Shown here in pieces: positions 1 to 7,727 of a stretch of 10,202 nucleotides of DNA (position 1 is its first letter; each line of letters opens with the position of its first letter). The notes under the pieces were generated by a model. It was not told the DNA's origin, searched no databases, and worked only from the letters and a program-made list of their open reading frames with translations. A program made the position numbers and the translations under genes. The DNA comes from Paracoccaceae bacterium (GTDB lineage: Bacteria; Pseudomonadota; Alphaproteobacteria; Rhodobacterales; Rhodobacteraceae): contig JAAEZW010000035.1 in the NCBI GenBank assembly GCA_018222665.1, positions 1 through 10,202 on the forward strand, written 5' to 3'.

Positions 1-568
1 TCAAAAAATTGGCCGCCTCACGCAGTGAACTGGGTGTTTGGCCAATTGGCGGTGTAAATATCCGATTTTCGACATGACCATTGGCAAATACCAAAACCAC
101 CAACGCTCGATCAGGCGACAGGGAAACAAATTCAATATGCTTTATCGGAGCTTCTTGTTTTGGGGCCAATACGATTGATGCGCCTTGGGTTACGCCAGAC
201 AAGGCCGTACTAACGCGGTCCAACATATCCCCAACATTGCGCGAATCACGATCAGTGGATTGATCAATCTTTGTGCGGTCATTATCGGTGAGTTCGCTAA
301 CCTCTAACAGTCCATCCACAAACATCCGCAAACCAAGTTGCGTTGGTATGCGACCCGCGCTTATGTGCGGCGATCCCAACAACCCCATATACTCTAAATC
401 TTGCATGACGTTTCTGATGGTCGCGGCACTGATTTTTTCGCTGAAATCTCGGGTCAGTGATCGGGATCCAACGGGTTCGCCATTATCTAAATACCCCTCG
501 ACTACGCGACGGAAAACTTCACGTGATCTGTCGTTCATTTCGGTTAGAATGGCGTTCGAGTCAGTCAT
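1..568 (-). CDS. hrcA: HrcA heat-inducible transcription repressor, C-terminus cut off by window edge
   Basis: Represses heat-shock operons such as groESL by binding CIRCE operators (family knowledge). The minus-strand frame is open from the ATG at 568-566 to the window edge, giving 189 residues of a protein usually about 350 long, so roughly half is missing. The N-terminal winged helix is clear: EPVGSRSLTR at residues 31-40, SAATIRNVMQDLE at 47-59 and PHISAGRIPTQLG at 67-79 match the family hallmark (ATIRNxMxxLE ... SAGRIPTxxG). The start of the GAF-like dimerisation domain follows. The ATG is preceded by AAAGGA with 7 nt spacing. It is divergent from rph; in related genomes grpE commonly follows hrcA, but that side is outside the window. 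No CIRCE element is seen upstream, so autoregulation through CIRCE is not supported here. Identification is very secure. Confidence 0.95.
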   Translation of the reverse strand, partial: MTDSNAILTEMNDRSREVFRRVVEGYLDNGEPVGSRSLTRDFSEKISAATIRNVMQDLEYMGLLGSPHISAGRIPTQLGLRMFVDGLLEVSELTDNDRTKIDQSTDRDSRNVGDMLDRVSTALSGVTQGASIVLAPKQEAPIKHIEFVSLSPDRALVVLVFANGHVENRIFTPPIGQTPSSLREAANFL

Positions 569-682
569 GGTGCTGTCCTTTGTGGCGCACAATTAAAACC
601 TGTGGATCTAATTCGTCAATCGGGCTTGCGTAATCTATATAGGGACAGGTATCCAGTCCACAACAAATGAAAGGATATTCCC
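569..682. promoter_or_regulatory. Divergent promoter region between hrcA and rph
   Basis: This is the only intergenic gap of note, 114 bp, and it must serve both directions. Towards hrcA, TTGACG (619-614), a 16-nt spacer and TTTAAT (597-592) form a fair sigma-70-type promoter, placing the start near 585. A second candidate on the same strand is GTTG (664-661), 17 nt, then CCTATAT (643-637), which resembles the alphaproteobacterial RpoH pattern CTTG-N17-CYTATNT. Towards rph, TTCGTC (612-617), 18 nt and TATATA (636-641) is a weaker match; the palindromic TATATA could serve both strands. The rph ribosome site AAAGGA is at 670-675. The region and its role are certain from gene layout; the individual boxes are inferred by eye. 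Confidence 0.45.
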
Positions 683-1396
683 ATGCGCCCTTCTGGTCGG
701 AAACTTGATGAAATGCGTTCAATTCAAATTGAAACCAACGTAACAAAACACGCCGAAGGTTCGTGTTTGATCAAGGTTGGTGATACACATGTCCTATGCA
801 CCGCCACGGTTGAGGATCGCGTGCCGCCTTTTATCAAAGGATCGGGTTTAGGCTGGGTTACCGCGGAATACGGTATGCTGCCCCGTTCAACATCATCGCG
901 CATGCGCCGCGAGGCTACATCAGGTAAACAAGGCGGACGCACTGTGGAAATTCAACGCCTGATTGGTCGATCGTTGCGTGCGGGTGTTGATCGTGTGGCG
1001 ATGGGTGAAATGCAAATCACCGTCGATTGTGATGTTATTCAAGCCGATGGTGGAACACGATGCGCGTCAATTACGGGCGGTTGGGTTACGCTAAAACTGG
1101 CGGTAAACAAATTGATGAAGGCAGGCACGCTGTCCAGTGATCCACTTATTTCACCTGTTGCTGCGGTCAGCTGTGGAATTTACGCAGGCCAACCTGTTCT
1201 TGACCTGGATTATCCAGAAGATAGCGATGCAGGCGTTGACGGAAACTTTATCATGTTGGCGAACGGTCAGATGATTGAAACGCAGATGAGCGCAGAGGGC
1301 GCGACATATTCGCGTGACCAAATGAACCAACTATTAGACTTGGCCGACAAAGGTGTGAGTGAGTTGGTTGAACATCAACTTGCAGCGGTATCATGA
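683..1396 (+). CDS. rph: Ribonuclease PH
   Basis: Phosphorolytic 3'-to-5' exoribonuclease that trims the 3' ends of tRNA precursors, using phosphate to release nucleoside diphosphates; the family works as a cytoplasmic hexamer. The 237-residue product is full length (family about 238). It begins [10 protein letters not shown], the standard start. [17 protein letters not shown] at 84-100 and the signature [11 protein letters not shown] at 116-126 carry the phosphate-binding arginines. [11 protein letters not shown] at 173-183 carries the catalytic aspartates, and EGA is at 205-207. The ATG at 683 has AAAGGA upstream with 7 nt between. It is first gene of the plus-strand operon and its TGA overlaps the rdgB ATG by 4 nt (ATGA), implying translational coupling. 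Nothing appears degraded. Confidence 0.97.
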   Translation: MRPSGRKLDEMRSIQIETNVTKHAEGSCLIKVGDTHVLCTATVEDRVPPFIKGSGLGWVTAEYGMLPRSTSSRMRREATSGKQGGRTVEIQRLIGRSLRAGVDRVAMGEMQITVDCDVIQADGGTRCASITGGWVTLKLAVNKLMKAGTLSSDPLISPVAAVSCGIYAGQPVLDLDYPEDSDAGVDGNFIMLANGQMIETQMSAEGATYSRDQMNQLLDLADKGVSELVEHQLAAVS

Positions 1397-2007
1397 CCCG
1401 TAAATTCACTGACACAACCTTGTTGGTTGCAACCCATAACGCGGGCAAGCTAGAAGAAATTGTAAGCCTTCTTGCCCCCTATGGTATTTCGGTAAAGGGT
1501 GCCGCTGAACTAAACCTGCCAGAACCAGAAGAAACCGAAACCACATTTGTTGGAAATGCACGGATCAAGGCGCATGCCGCAGCAAAGGCGACGGGCCTGC
1601 CTGCGTTGGCAGACGATAGTGGGATCACAATCGATGCGCTGGATGGCGCGCCGGGTGTGTATACCGCAGACTGGGCGGAAACCGAAAACGGGCGTGATTT
1701 CGTTATGGCAATGGAAAAAACCAATGCAATGTTAGATGAACGTTTGGCGCCCTACCCCAGAACAGCGCAATTTCGCAGCACTCTGGTTTTGGCGTGGCCA
1801 GATGGACATGAAGAGGTTTTTGAGGGGATTGTGAGTGGTCGGTTGGTGTGGCCCATGCGCGGTCAGATTGGCCATGGGTACGATCCAATTTTCCAACCGG
1901 ACGGCTATGATGCCACATTTTCCGAAATGCCTTTTGAAGAAAAAAACCGGATAAGCCACCGTGCTGACAGTTTCAAGAAATTTGTCGCGGGGTGTTTTGG
2001 TGGCTGA
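1393..2007 (+). CDS. rdgB: Non-canonical purine NTP pyrophosphatase, RdgB/HAM1 family
   Basis: Hydrolyses dITP, XTP and ITP to the monophosphate plus pyrophosphate, keeping deaminated purines out of DNA and RNA. The 204-residue product is the usual length. Family motifs are all present: THNAGK at 14-19 (nucleotide binding), [10 protein letters not shown] at 51-60, ADDSG at 73-77 with the catalytic aspartates, GAPGVY at 85-90, GYDPIF at 162-167 and the C-terminal SHR at 188-190 that contacts the base. The start is the ATG overlapping the rph stop (ATGA); no strong ribosome site precedes it, so it probably depends on coupling to rph translation. The rph-rdgB pairing is common in proteobacteria. 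Its 3' end overlaps the proposed GTG start of hemW by 8 nt. Confidence 0.97.
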   Translation: MTRKFTDTTLLVATHNAGKLEEIVSLLAPYGISVKGAAELNLPEPEETETTFVGNARIKAHAAAKATGLPALADDSGITIDALDGAPGVYTADWAETENGRDFVMAMEKTNAMLDERLAPYPRTAQFRSTLVLAWPDGHEEVFEGIVSGRLVWPMRGQIGHGYDPIFQPDGYDATFSEMPFEEKNRISHRADSFKKFVAGCFGG

Positions 2008-3160
2008 TTGGCGCAACGGCGGTTTTGGAATCTATATCCACTGGCCCTTTTGCGCCGCCAAATGCCCCTATTGTGATTTCAATAGCCACGTTGCCAAATC
2101 CATCGACCAATCATCGTGGAAAAATGCATTTTTACGCGAAATTGACCGCTATGCTGAGTTAACCAACGGACGGGTTTTGAATTCTGTCTTTTTTGGCGGT
2201 GGCACACCCAGCCTAATGCCCCCTGAAACGGTGCATGAAATATTGGAACGCATTCATTATCATTGGCCCAAGGCCAATAATTTTGAATGCACACTTGAGG
2301 CAAACCCTACATCCGTTGATGCAGGGCGTTTTGCTGGCTATGCGGCAGCAGGCGTAAATCGTATTTCCATGGGAATTCAATCACTTAGAGATGACGACCT
2401 GGTCGCGCTTGGCCGCATGCACACGGTCGCAGAAGCCAAGCAAGCCTTTGATATTGCAAGAGATAATTTTGATCGCGTCAGCTTTGACCTGATCTATGCG
2501 CGTCAACATCAGGAACCTAAAAGCTGGCGAATTGAGTTGAAAGAGGCGCTGTCCATGGCGGTTGATCATATATCTGCCTATCAGCTGACCATTGAACAAG
2601 GAACAGCATTTGGCGATCGGTACAATCGTGGCCTGCTGAAAGGATTGCCCAAGGATGAAAATGCCGAGCATATGTATGACATTACACAGGAAGAATGCGC
2701 TGCTGCGGGTATGCCACGATATGAGGTTTCAAATCATGCTGCGCCAGGTCAGGAAAGCATCCACAATCAAGTCTATTGGAAATATGGCGACTATATCGGC
2801 ATTGGTCCCGGTGCCCACGGCCGAATAACAACCCAAAAGGGACGATACGGCACAGAAGCACACCTATCGCCAGAAACTTGGAAAAACAGTGTCTATGAAG
2901 GAAAAAACGTAGATTCTTGGACGCATTTATCCGATGATGATCAATTGTCTGAGTTCGTACTGATGGGGATGCGAATGAAGTCGGGTATTTGCGTTCGTCG
3001 TTTAACGGAGCTAAGCACTGCATCGTTTAATCGTGCCAAGTTAGGTGATCTATTTGAAATGGGCATGATTGACGAAAGCGACGGTATGCTGTTTGCGACT
3101 CAGACCGGCACAAAATTACTAAACCAAGTCATCTATCACATATTGGATGCATGCGAATGA
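2000..3160 (+). CDS. hemW: HemW family radical-SAM haem chaperone (formerly called oxygen-independent coproporphyrinogen oxidase-like)
   Basis: Radical-SAM family protein; characterised HemW proteins bind haem and pass it to respiratory enzymes instead of oxidising coproporphyrinogen. The cluster motif CxxxCxxC is at residues 18, 22 and 25 ([11 protein letters not shown]). No fourth cysteine follows, which separates HemW from true HemN. GGGTPSL is at 66-72, EANP at 100-103, then GIGPGAHG further on. I place the start at GTG 2000: this yields 386 residues, puts [12 protein letters not shown] at the usual distance from the N-terminus, and leaves a GGGG stretch (1989-1992) 7 nt upstream as ribosome site. 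The frame stays open up to a GTG at 1961, but that lies well inside rdgB and would add non-conserved residues. It overlaps the rdgB stop by 8 nt. Confidence 0.93.
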   Translation: MADWRNGGFGIYIHWPFCAAKCPYCDFNSHVAKSIDQSSWKNAFLREIDRYAELTNGRVLNSVFFGGGTPSLMPPETVHEILERIHYHWPKANNFECTLEANPTSVDAGRFAGYAAAGVNRISMGIQSLRDDDLVALGRMHTVAEAKQAFDIARDNFDRVSFDLIYARQHQEPKSWRIELKEALSMAVDHISAYQLTIEQGTAFGDRYNRGLLKGLPKDENAEHMYDITQEECAAAGMPRYEVSNHAAPGQESIHNQVYWKYGDYIGIGPGAHGRITTQKGRYGTEAHLSPETWKNSVYEGKNVDSWTHLSDDDQLSEFVLMGMRMKSGICVRRLTELSTASFNRAKLGDLFEMGMIDESDGMLFATQTGTKLLNQVIYHILDACE

Positions 3161-3513
3161 TGCGGTTTTTTTGGATATCTGCTGGGTTAATCGCGCTTGC
3201 TGTTGGTGTTGCTGGTATTGTGCTGCCACTTGTGCCTACGGTTCCGCTGGTTTTACTTGCCTCTTTTTGTTTTGCGAAATCATCGAAACGCTTACACAAC
3301 TGGTTGATATCACACAAAACATTTGGCTCCATGATCCATGACTGGAACAGAAGCGGTGCAATTAGTCGTAATGCAAAACGCGCAGCGACGATTTCAATCA
3401 TCGCGGTCATCGGTATCTCTGTTGCCATAGGCGTTCCACAACACGTTATCATCATTCAAATTGTGACACTAACATGTGTATTACTGTTTATTTGGACCCG
3501 TCCAAATTCGTAG
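3157..3513 (+). CDS. DUF454 / YbaN family small inner-membrane protein
   Basis: A short hydrophobic protein of 118 residues with no established biochemical role. Its N-terminal part fits the DUF454 (YbaN) pattern: a hydrophobic run with GIVLPLVPTVPLVLLASFCF, then AKSSKRLHNWL, then FGSMIHDWNRSGAI. Hydrophobic segments cover roughly residues 5-22, 24-40, 74-93 and 96-113, consistent with an integral membrane protein with about four passes. Three in-frame ATGs (3151, 3157, 3160) are possible. I prefer 3157 because it makes an ATGA overlap with the hemW stop and has GGA 9 nt upstream. It is the last gene of the rph-rdgB-hemW operon, and its 3' end overlaps the convergent parB by 26 bp. The family call is good; function is unknown. 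Confidence 0.85.
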   Translation: MMRFFWISAGLIALAVGVAGIVLPLVPTVPLVLLASFCFAKSSKRLHNWLISHKTFGSMIHDWNRSGAISRNAKRAATISIIAVIGISVAIGVPQHVIIIQIVTLTCVLLFIWTRPNS

Positions 3514-4414
3514 CACTCAGAAGCGCACACAGATCATCCAATTGGTCCAGCGTTTTATACGATATCGTTATCGAACCAGCTTCAGTTCCCATTTTATGAT
3601 CAACAGATACACGCATTCCAAGGGCCGCGGACAGATCCCCCTCTAGCGCCTTTGTGTCAGTATCCTTGTCGATCACGGGTTTCGGTTTGCCCGATTTCTC
3701 GCCTGTGCGATCATCATTCCCTTGGGCCGCTCGTTTCACCAATCGTTCCGTTTCGCGAACAGAAAGGCTGCCAGCAATAATTTTCTTCGCCAACTCCGAT
3801 GGATGATCCGATGTGATCAGCGCCCGCGCATGCCCCGCAGACAATTGACCAGACACCAAATAACTTTGAACATCATCTGGCAAATTCAGCAAACGCAATA
3901 AGTTGGCGATATGGCTTCGACTTTTGCCTAGAGATTCTGCCAGTTTTTCTTGGGTATGGCCGAAACGATCCATCAATTGACGGTAACCCACTGCCTCCTC
4001 CACAGGGTTCAAATCTGCACGCTGGATGTTTTCTATAATTGCAATTTCAAGAACTTCTGTATCAGTAAATTCTCTCACAATAACAGGCACTTGATGCAAT
4101 TTTGCCCGTTGTGCAGCACGCCAGCGACGCTCACCCGCAACTATTTCAAATTGCTGTTGATTTCCAGGACGCTGACGCACGATCAGCGGTTGGAAAATCC
4201 CTTTGGATTTAATGGATTCCGTCAGCTCATCCAATTTTTCTTCATCAAACGTACGACGCGGCTGATCAGGGTTTGGAAAGACCAGTTCAATTGGTACAGA
4301 TCTATCTGACCTTGATACCTCTGCGCTTGATACTGGCTCTTCTGCCTTTGGTGCAACGTCCGCCATTAACGCCGACAAACCGCGGCCCAATCCTCTGCTT
4401 TTCTTATCACCCAT
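3488..4414 (-). CDS. parB: ParB chromosome-partitioning protein (CTP-dependent parS-binding clamp)
   Basis: Binds parS, loads as a CTP-dependent sliding clamp and recruits ParA and SMC for origin segregation. At 308 residues it has the standard architecture. GLGRGLSALM at 8-17 is the N-terminal ParA-contact region. A CTP-binding domain follows, with GERRWRA at 94-100 and ENIQRADLNPVEEA at 128-141. A helix-turn-helix lies around 153-180 (QEKLAESLGKSRSHIANLL), and after a charged linker around 230-260 comes a C-terminal dimerisation segment. The start ATG (4414-4412) has a strong AAGGAG ribosome site 5 nt upstream that overlaps the parA stop codon. Two perfect parS sites lie upstream in the same operon, so the protein's targets are visible here. 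Its 3' end overlaps the convergent DUF454 gene. Confidence 0.97.
   Translation of the reverse strand: MGDKKSRGLGRGLSALMADVAPKAEEPVSSAEVSRSDRSVPIELVFPNPDQPRRTFDEEKLDELTESIKSKGIFQPLIVRQRPGNQQQFEIVAGERRWRAAQRAKLHQVPVIVREFTDTEVLEIAIIENIQRADLNPVEEAVGYRQLMDRFGHTQEKLAESLGKSRSHIANLLRLLNLPDDVQSYLVSGQLSAGHARALITSDHPSELAKKIIAGSLSVRETERLVKRAAQGNDDRTGEKSGKPKPVIDKDTDTKALEGDLSAALGMRVSVDHKMGTEAGSITISYKTLDQLDDLCALLSATNLDGSK
3490..3507. repeat. Perfect inverted repeat in the convergent gene overlap, possible bidirectional terminator
   Basis: The sequence ATTTGGACCCGTCCAAAT is an 8-bp perfect inverted repeat around CC. As RNA it would form a 7-bp stem with a 4-nt loop on either strand. It sits almost exactly at the middle of the 26-bp overlap between the DUF454 gene and parB, where two operons meet and no intergenic space exists for a terminator. 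Neither strand has a clear U-tract after the stem and the stem is AT-rich, so it is not a classical intrinsic terminator. The repeat is seen directly; the terminator role is inferred from position. Confidence 0.5.
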
Positions 4415-4418
4415 GTCG

Positions 4419-4426
4419 TCTCCTTA
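4419..4426 (-). promoter_or_regulatory. parB ribosome binding site overlapping the parA stop codon
   Basis: Read on the minus strand, TAAGGAGA contains both the parA stop (TAA, 4426-4424) and a strong Shine-Dalgarno AAGGAG (4425-4420), with 5 nt to the parB ATG. Ribosomes finishing parA stop on the parB initiation site, which is a typical arrangement for keeping the two partition proteins in a fixed ratio. It also fixes the parB start. Confidence 0.8.
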
Positions 4427-5239
4427 TGCCGCTGCTGGCGCTGGCTTTGAAATACCTAACAGCTCTTTGGCAAGGGCACGATATGCACTCGCCCCTTTTG
4501 ATGCGCTATCATATGAAATTACAGGCACGGCAAACGATGGCGCCTCGCTCACCCGCACGTTACGTGGAATAATCGTTTGGAATACCAATTCACCCAGATT
4601 ATCGCGTGCGTCCTGCTCAACCTGTAGTGACAGGTTGTTGCGTGCATCGTACATCGTTAAGACGATCCCTTCGATCCGTAGTGATGTATTCGCACTGCTT
4701 CTAACCTCTCGGATCGTCAGCATCAGTTGTGACAGGCCTTCGAGCGCAAAAAATTCACTTTGCAGCGGAATTAGGACGGAATCGGATGCCACCATCGCGT
4801 TCACGGTCATCAAATTCAAAGAAGGTGGACAATCGATTAGGATGTAATCAAACTGAAACTCTGTCATTGCCGGCTGACGCAGGGCGTCATGCAATAAAAA
4901 GCTGCGTTTTTCGTTCGAAACAAGCTCCATATCGGCCGAACTCAGGTGCACAGTCGACGGAACAATAAACAAACCTGCCTGATCAGTTGGATATATCACA
5001 TCGTTTAATAACACATCATCCAACAACAGATCATAAGTCGTTAAGGTCCGATCCTCTACTTCGATGCCCAATCCAGTGGAAGCGTTACCTTGTGGATCAA
5101 GGTCAATAATCAAAACTCGTTTCCCAAGCTCTGCAAGCGCTGCCCCAAGGTTTATTGTAGTGGTTGTTTTTCCAACGCCACCCTTTTGATTGGTTACCGA
5201 GATAATTTTTGGCCGATTTGCCGCCAATGTATCAGACAC
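4424..5239 (-). CDS. parA: ParA chromosome-partitioning ATPase (Walker-type)
   Basis: ATPase that binds DNA non-specifically as an ATP dimer and is stimulated by ParB, moving ParB-parS complexes apart. The 271-residue product has the deviant Walker A KGGVGKTT at 19-26 with both the signature lysine (K19) and catalytic lysine (K24). Walker A' DLDPQGN is at 46-52 and Walker B ILIDCPPS at 133-140. The IPRNVRVSEAPSF stretch at 224-236 is typical of chromosomal ParA/Soj. The short N-terminus with no HTH extension also marks the chromosomal type, not the plasmid P1-type. The start is GTG (5239-5237), overlapping the rsmG stop by 8 nt, with AGGGGA 7 nt upstream. Coupled to parB by the stop/ribosome-site overlap. 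Confidence 0.97.
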   Translation of the reverse strand: MSDTLAANRPKIISVTNQKGGVGKTTTTINLGAALAELGKRVLIIDLDPQGNASTGLGIEVEDRTLTTYDLLLDDVLLNDVIYPTDQAGLFIVPSTVHLSSADMELVSNEKRSFLLHDALRQPAMTEFQFDYILIDCPPSLNLMTVNAMVASDSVLIPLQSEFFALEGLSQLMLTIREVRSSANTSLRIEGIVLTMYDARNNLSLQVEQDARDNLGELVFQTIIPRNVRVSEAPSFAVPVISYDSASKGASAYRALAKELLGISKPAPAAA

Positions 5240-5852
5240 GCGAAAGTCCCCTGATTTTTAGTATCACCGCATTGCTATCAGTTTCACTTTTAATCGCATC
5301 GTAATCAAAAGACCAATGATTCTGAGCTATTTCAACTTCAGATACCCAGTTTTTTCCCTTCTGAAACAGAAACGTTGTGTTCTGATCTGAAAACCCCTGT
5401 GAGAGCTTGAAAAGATCTGTTAACGGCGCCAGCGCCCTTGCCGAAACGAAATCTGATATTGGGATCTGCGCACTTTCTATACGTTCATTTACGACTTTTG
5501 CGTTCGATAAGCTAAGCTCTCTTATCGCGGTTCTCAGGAAAACCGACTTTCTTTTGTCTGACTCAACCATCGTTACATTGGTTTGCTGCCCATCTTCTTG
5601 GGCCAAGGTGGCAACAACAACACCAGGCAATCCACCACCAGAGCCAATATCGGTCCAAGTTGATGATGGTTCGTCCGGAGCAGCAAAGTAAACTTGCGCG
5701 GAGTCGATAATGTGCCTGTTCCAGACATCCGATAGTGTGCTTTTGGCAACTAGATTGATTGAGGAATTCCATTTCTGAATAAGCGCCTCGTAAGCCCGCA
5801 ACTTATCATATGTTTCACGTGAAACATTTTGTCCGAATAGCTCATCGCTCAT
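5232..5852 (-). CDS. rsmG: 16S rRNA (guanine-527 N7)-methyltransferase
   Basis: SAM-dependent methyltransferase (GidB) that makes m7G527 in the 530 loop of 16S rRNA; in several bacteria its loss gives low-level streptomycin resistance. Product 206 residues, normal length. RHIIDSAQ lies at 46-53, the SAM-binding loop [10 protein letters not shown] at 68-77, [11 protein letters not shown] at 97-107 and SARALAPL at 137-144. The ATG (5852-5850) overlaps the mnmG TGA by 4 nt and GGAAG lies 6 nt upstream. Residues 9-14 (NVSRET) are encoded by a perfect parS site, so those codons serve DNA binding as well as protein sequence. The operon position between mnmG and parA is classic for this family. Confidence 0.96.
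   Translation of the reverse strand: MSDELFGQNVSRETYDKLRAYEALIQKWNSSINLVAKSTLSDVWNRHIIDSAQVYFAAPDEPSSTWTDIGSGGGLPGVVVATLAQEDGQQTNVTMVESDKRKSVFLRTAIRELSLSNAKVVNERIESAQIPISDFVSARALAPLTDLFKLSQGFSDQNTTFLFQKGKNWVSEVEIAQNHWSFDYDAIKSETDSNAVILKIRGLSRV
5811..5826. promoter_or_regulatory. parS site 1 (ParB-binding palindrome) inside rsmG
   Basis: The 16-bp palindrome TGTTTCACGTGAAACA matches the consensus chromosomal parS perfectly. It lies within rsmG codons 9-14, about 570 bp upstream of the parA start. The ParB that should bind it is encoded in the same operon. Sequence match is direct; binding is inferred from strong conservation of parS across bacteria. Confidence 0.95.
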
Positions 5853-7714
5853 GCTGACTTCCGCTGGCGTTGGCCCTTTTTCAACCTTGAAAGCAAAAGC
5901 AGCAGCGCTGCTGGTGTAATTCCATCAACCTTGGCGGCTTGACCAAGGTTCGCTGGCCGTGTGCGCGAAAGCTTCATACGCAGTTCGGATGAAAGGCCAT
6001 CAATCGCCTCATAATCGAAATCATGCGGGATTTTCATACCTTCATCCCTTTGAATCGCCGCAATATCAAGTTTTTGACGATCAATATAGTTCGCGTAAAG
6101 CGCGTCCTTGGAAATCTGATCTGCGATTTTATCTTCAACACCATGAAGATCATCATTTAAAGTCTTCAGATCATTAAACGTGACATTTGGGAATGCAAGA
6201 ACCTGGAGAAGGTTACGACGCGTGCCGTCTTGATTAATGTCTATACCAGCGGTTTGGATTTGTTTTGGGGTATATGATGAGGTTTCAAGTATTTCCCGAT
6301 ATGTACTCAACTGATTTGATTTTTCGTGGTACGCGCTGGCACGCAGTTTGGAACAAAATCCTCTTTCAATCGCCAATGGCGTCAATCTTTGATCGGCGTT
6401 ATCTGCCCGTAGCGACAAACGGAACTCGGCCCGTGATGTAAACATTCGGTAAGGCTCTGTAACACCCCGCGTGATAAGATCGTCAACCATAACACCAATA
6501 TAACTGGTTGAGCGCGAGAATTCGACAGGTTCCAATCCCTTTGCGGCCGCCGCCGCATTCAGTCCGGCAACCATACCCTGTGCTGCGGCCTCTTCGTAGC
6601 CAGTGGTACCGTTTATTTGTCCAGCCAAATACAACCCACGAACATCCTTTAATTCTAAGGTCGCTGTCAATGATCTGGGATCGACATAATCATACTCTAT
6701 TGCATAACCTGGCTGTAGGATTTTTACATCTTCTAAGCCGCGAATTGAGCGCACATATTCATCCTGAATATCTACTGGCAAGGACGTTGAAATTCCATTC
6801 GGGTAAATGGTGTCGTCATCCAAGCCTTCTGGCTCTAGAAAAATTTGGTGAGACGTTTTATCCGCAAATCTTACAATTTTGTCCTCAATCGATGGACAAT
6901 ATCGCGGACCAACGCCATCGATGTGGCCACCATACATTGCAGATTTGTCCAAATTGTTCCGAATGACATCATGCGTATGTTCATTCGTATGAGTAATTGC
7001 ACATGCAACCTGACGCGCAACTGGTTTATCGTTCAGAAAACTGAACATCACAGGATCTTCATCACCTGGCTGTTCGTCCAGGATATCCCAATTGATCGTT
7101 TTCTTGTTAAGTCGTGGAGGTGTACCTGTTTTCAATCTACCAAGCTGAAGGCCAAAATCATCGATACGCTCGGCAAGTTTGACAGATGGGTCATCTCCCA
7201 TACGCCCAGCCGCATACGACACATCTCCGATAAACACCTTCCCGCGCAAAAATGTCCCTGTCGTTAAAATAACTGCATCACAAGTGATTTTTTCACCAGA
7301 ACCCAATACAACGCCGCCAACTCGGTCACCACTTACAATTAGATCAACGACCTCCCCACTAACAAACGTAAGATTTCGATAATTTGAAAGGATGCTTTGA
7401 ATTGATTGCATGTACCGCTTGCGATCTGCCTGTACACGTGGACCCTGAACCGCCGGCCCCTTTCGTCTATTCAAAAGACGAAATTGAATTCCAGAAAAGT
7501 CAGCAGCCGTTCCCATGATCCCATCAAGGGCGTCAATTTCGCGAACCAAGTGACCCTTACCTAATCCACCAATTGCTGGGTTACAGGACATCACACCCAT
7601 ATCAGTTGACTTAAGCGATACCAGCGCGGTATTCGCGCCAAACCGTGCGGCCGCTGCTGCTGCTTCGCAGCCAGCGTGACCGCCTCCAACCACAATCACA
7701 TCAAAATGTTTCAC
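5849..7714 (-). CDS. mnmG: MnmG (GidA), tRNA uridine 5-carboxymethylaminomethyl modification enzyme, FAD-binding subunit
   Basis: With MnmE, MnmG installs the carboxymethylaminomethyl group at U34 of certain tRNAs, using FAD, NADH and methylene-THF. From the chosen GTG start it has 621 residues, the family norm. The FAD Rossmann motif GGGHAGCE is at residues 10-17, followed by [57 protein letters not shown] and [16 protein letters not shown] choose GTG 7714-7712 because AGGAG lies 8 nt upstream and it gives a start of [12 protein letters not shown]. The frame is also open to GTG 7723 and TTG 7741; these lack usable ribosome sites, and the residues they add (FHV) simply read through parS. The gap to the mnmE stop is 11 nt; the stop overlaps rsmG by 4 nt. 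Confidence 0.95.
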   Translation of the reverse strand: MKHFDVIVVGGGHAGCEAAAAAARFGANTALVSLKSTDMGVMSCNPAIGGLGKGHLVREIDALDGIMGTAADFSGIQFRLLNRRKGPAVQGPRVQADRKRYMQSIQSILSNYRNLTFVSGEVVDLIVSGDRVGGVVLGSGEKITCDAVILTTGTFLRGKVFIGDVSYAAGRMGDDPSVKLAERIDDFGLQLGRLKTGTPPRLNKKTINWDILDEQPGDEDPVMFSFLNDKPVARQVACAITHTNEHTHDVIRNNLDKSAMYGGHIDGVGPRYCPSIEDKIVRFADKTSHQIFLEPEGLDDDTIYPNGISTSLPVDIQDEYVRSIRGLEDVKILQPGYAIEYDYVDPRSLTATLELKDVRGLYLAGQINGTTGYEEAAAQGMVAGLNAAAAAKGLEPVEFSRSTSYIGVMVDDLITRGVTEPYRMFTSRAEFRLSLRADNADQRLTPLAIERGFCSKLRASAYHEKSNQLSTYREILETSSYTPKQIQTAGIDINQDGTRRNLLQVLAFPNVTFNDLKTLNDDLHGVEDKIADQISKDALYANYIDRQKLDIAAIQRDEGMKIPHDFDYEAIDGLSSELRMKLSRTRPANLGQAAKVDGITPAALLLLLSRLKKGQRQRKSA

Positions 7715-7722
7715 GTGAAACA
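7707..7722. promoter_or_regulatory. parS site 2 (ParB-binding palindrome) centred on the mnmG start codon
   Basis: A second perfect TGTTTCACGTGAAACA. Relative to the proposed mnmG GTG (7714-7712) it spans -8 to +8, so the axis of symmetry falls exactly at the first base of the start codon. The left half fills the spacer between the AGGAG ribosome site and the start. It is read in a different frame from site 1: in-frame translation across it gives FHVKH here, VSRET in rsmG. Confidence 0.95.
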
Positions 7723-7727
7723 CTCCT
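7723..7727 (-). promoter_or_regulatory. mnmG ribosome binding site adjoining parS
   Basis: AGGAG on the minus strand overlaps the mnmE stop codon (TAG, 7728-7726) and ends directly against the parS palindrome. It is 8 nt from GTG 7714, a good distance, but 0 nt from GTG 7723, which argues against the longer MnmG start. Confidence 0.7.

Noticed and set aside
42..53. Palindrome GCCAATTGGC in hrcA
   Set aside because: A 10-bp palindrome without spacer, inside a conserved coding frame, with no partner copy; expected by chance.
516..531. Third parS-like sequence around TTCACGTGA in hrcA
   Set aside because: Only the central core matches; about 9 of 16 positions agree and the outer arms differ, so ParB binding is unlikely.
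600..670. DnaA-box-like fragments such as AGATCCACA (609-601, minus)
   Set aside because: Only imperfect single matches to TTATCCACA and no AT-rich unwinding tract; not enough to propose an origin in this gap.
561..746. Minus-strand 61-codon frame across the hrcA/rph promoter region
   Set aside because: Runs antisense to the rph start in the gap used by both promoters, has no recognisable protein features and overlaps the hrcA start in another frame.
3510..3518. CIRCE half-site look-alike GTAGCACTC just after the DUF454 gene
   Set aside because: Eight of nine bases fit one arm, but the second arm (GAGTGCTAA at 9 nt distance) is absent and the site lies inside parB.
3745..3762. parS-like palindrome in parB around TTCGCGAA
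   Set aside because: The centre is CGCG-type and not CACGTG; it lacks the core bases ParB reads and is ordinary coding sequence.
6508..7382. Several plus-strand open frames opposite mnmG
   Set aside because: They are antisense shadows of a highly conserved gene, have low-complexity or arbitrary sequences and no ribosome sites.
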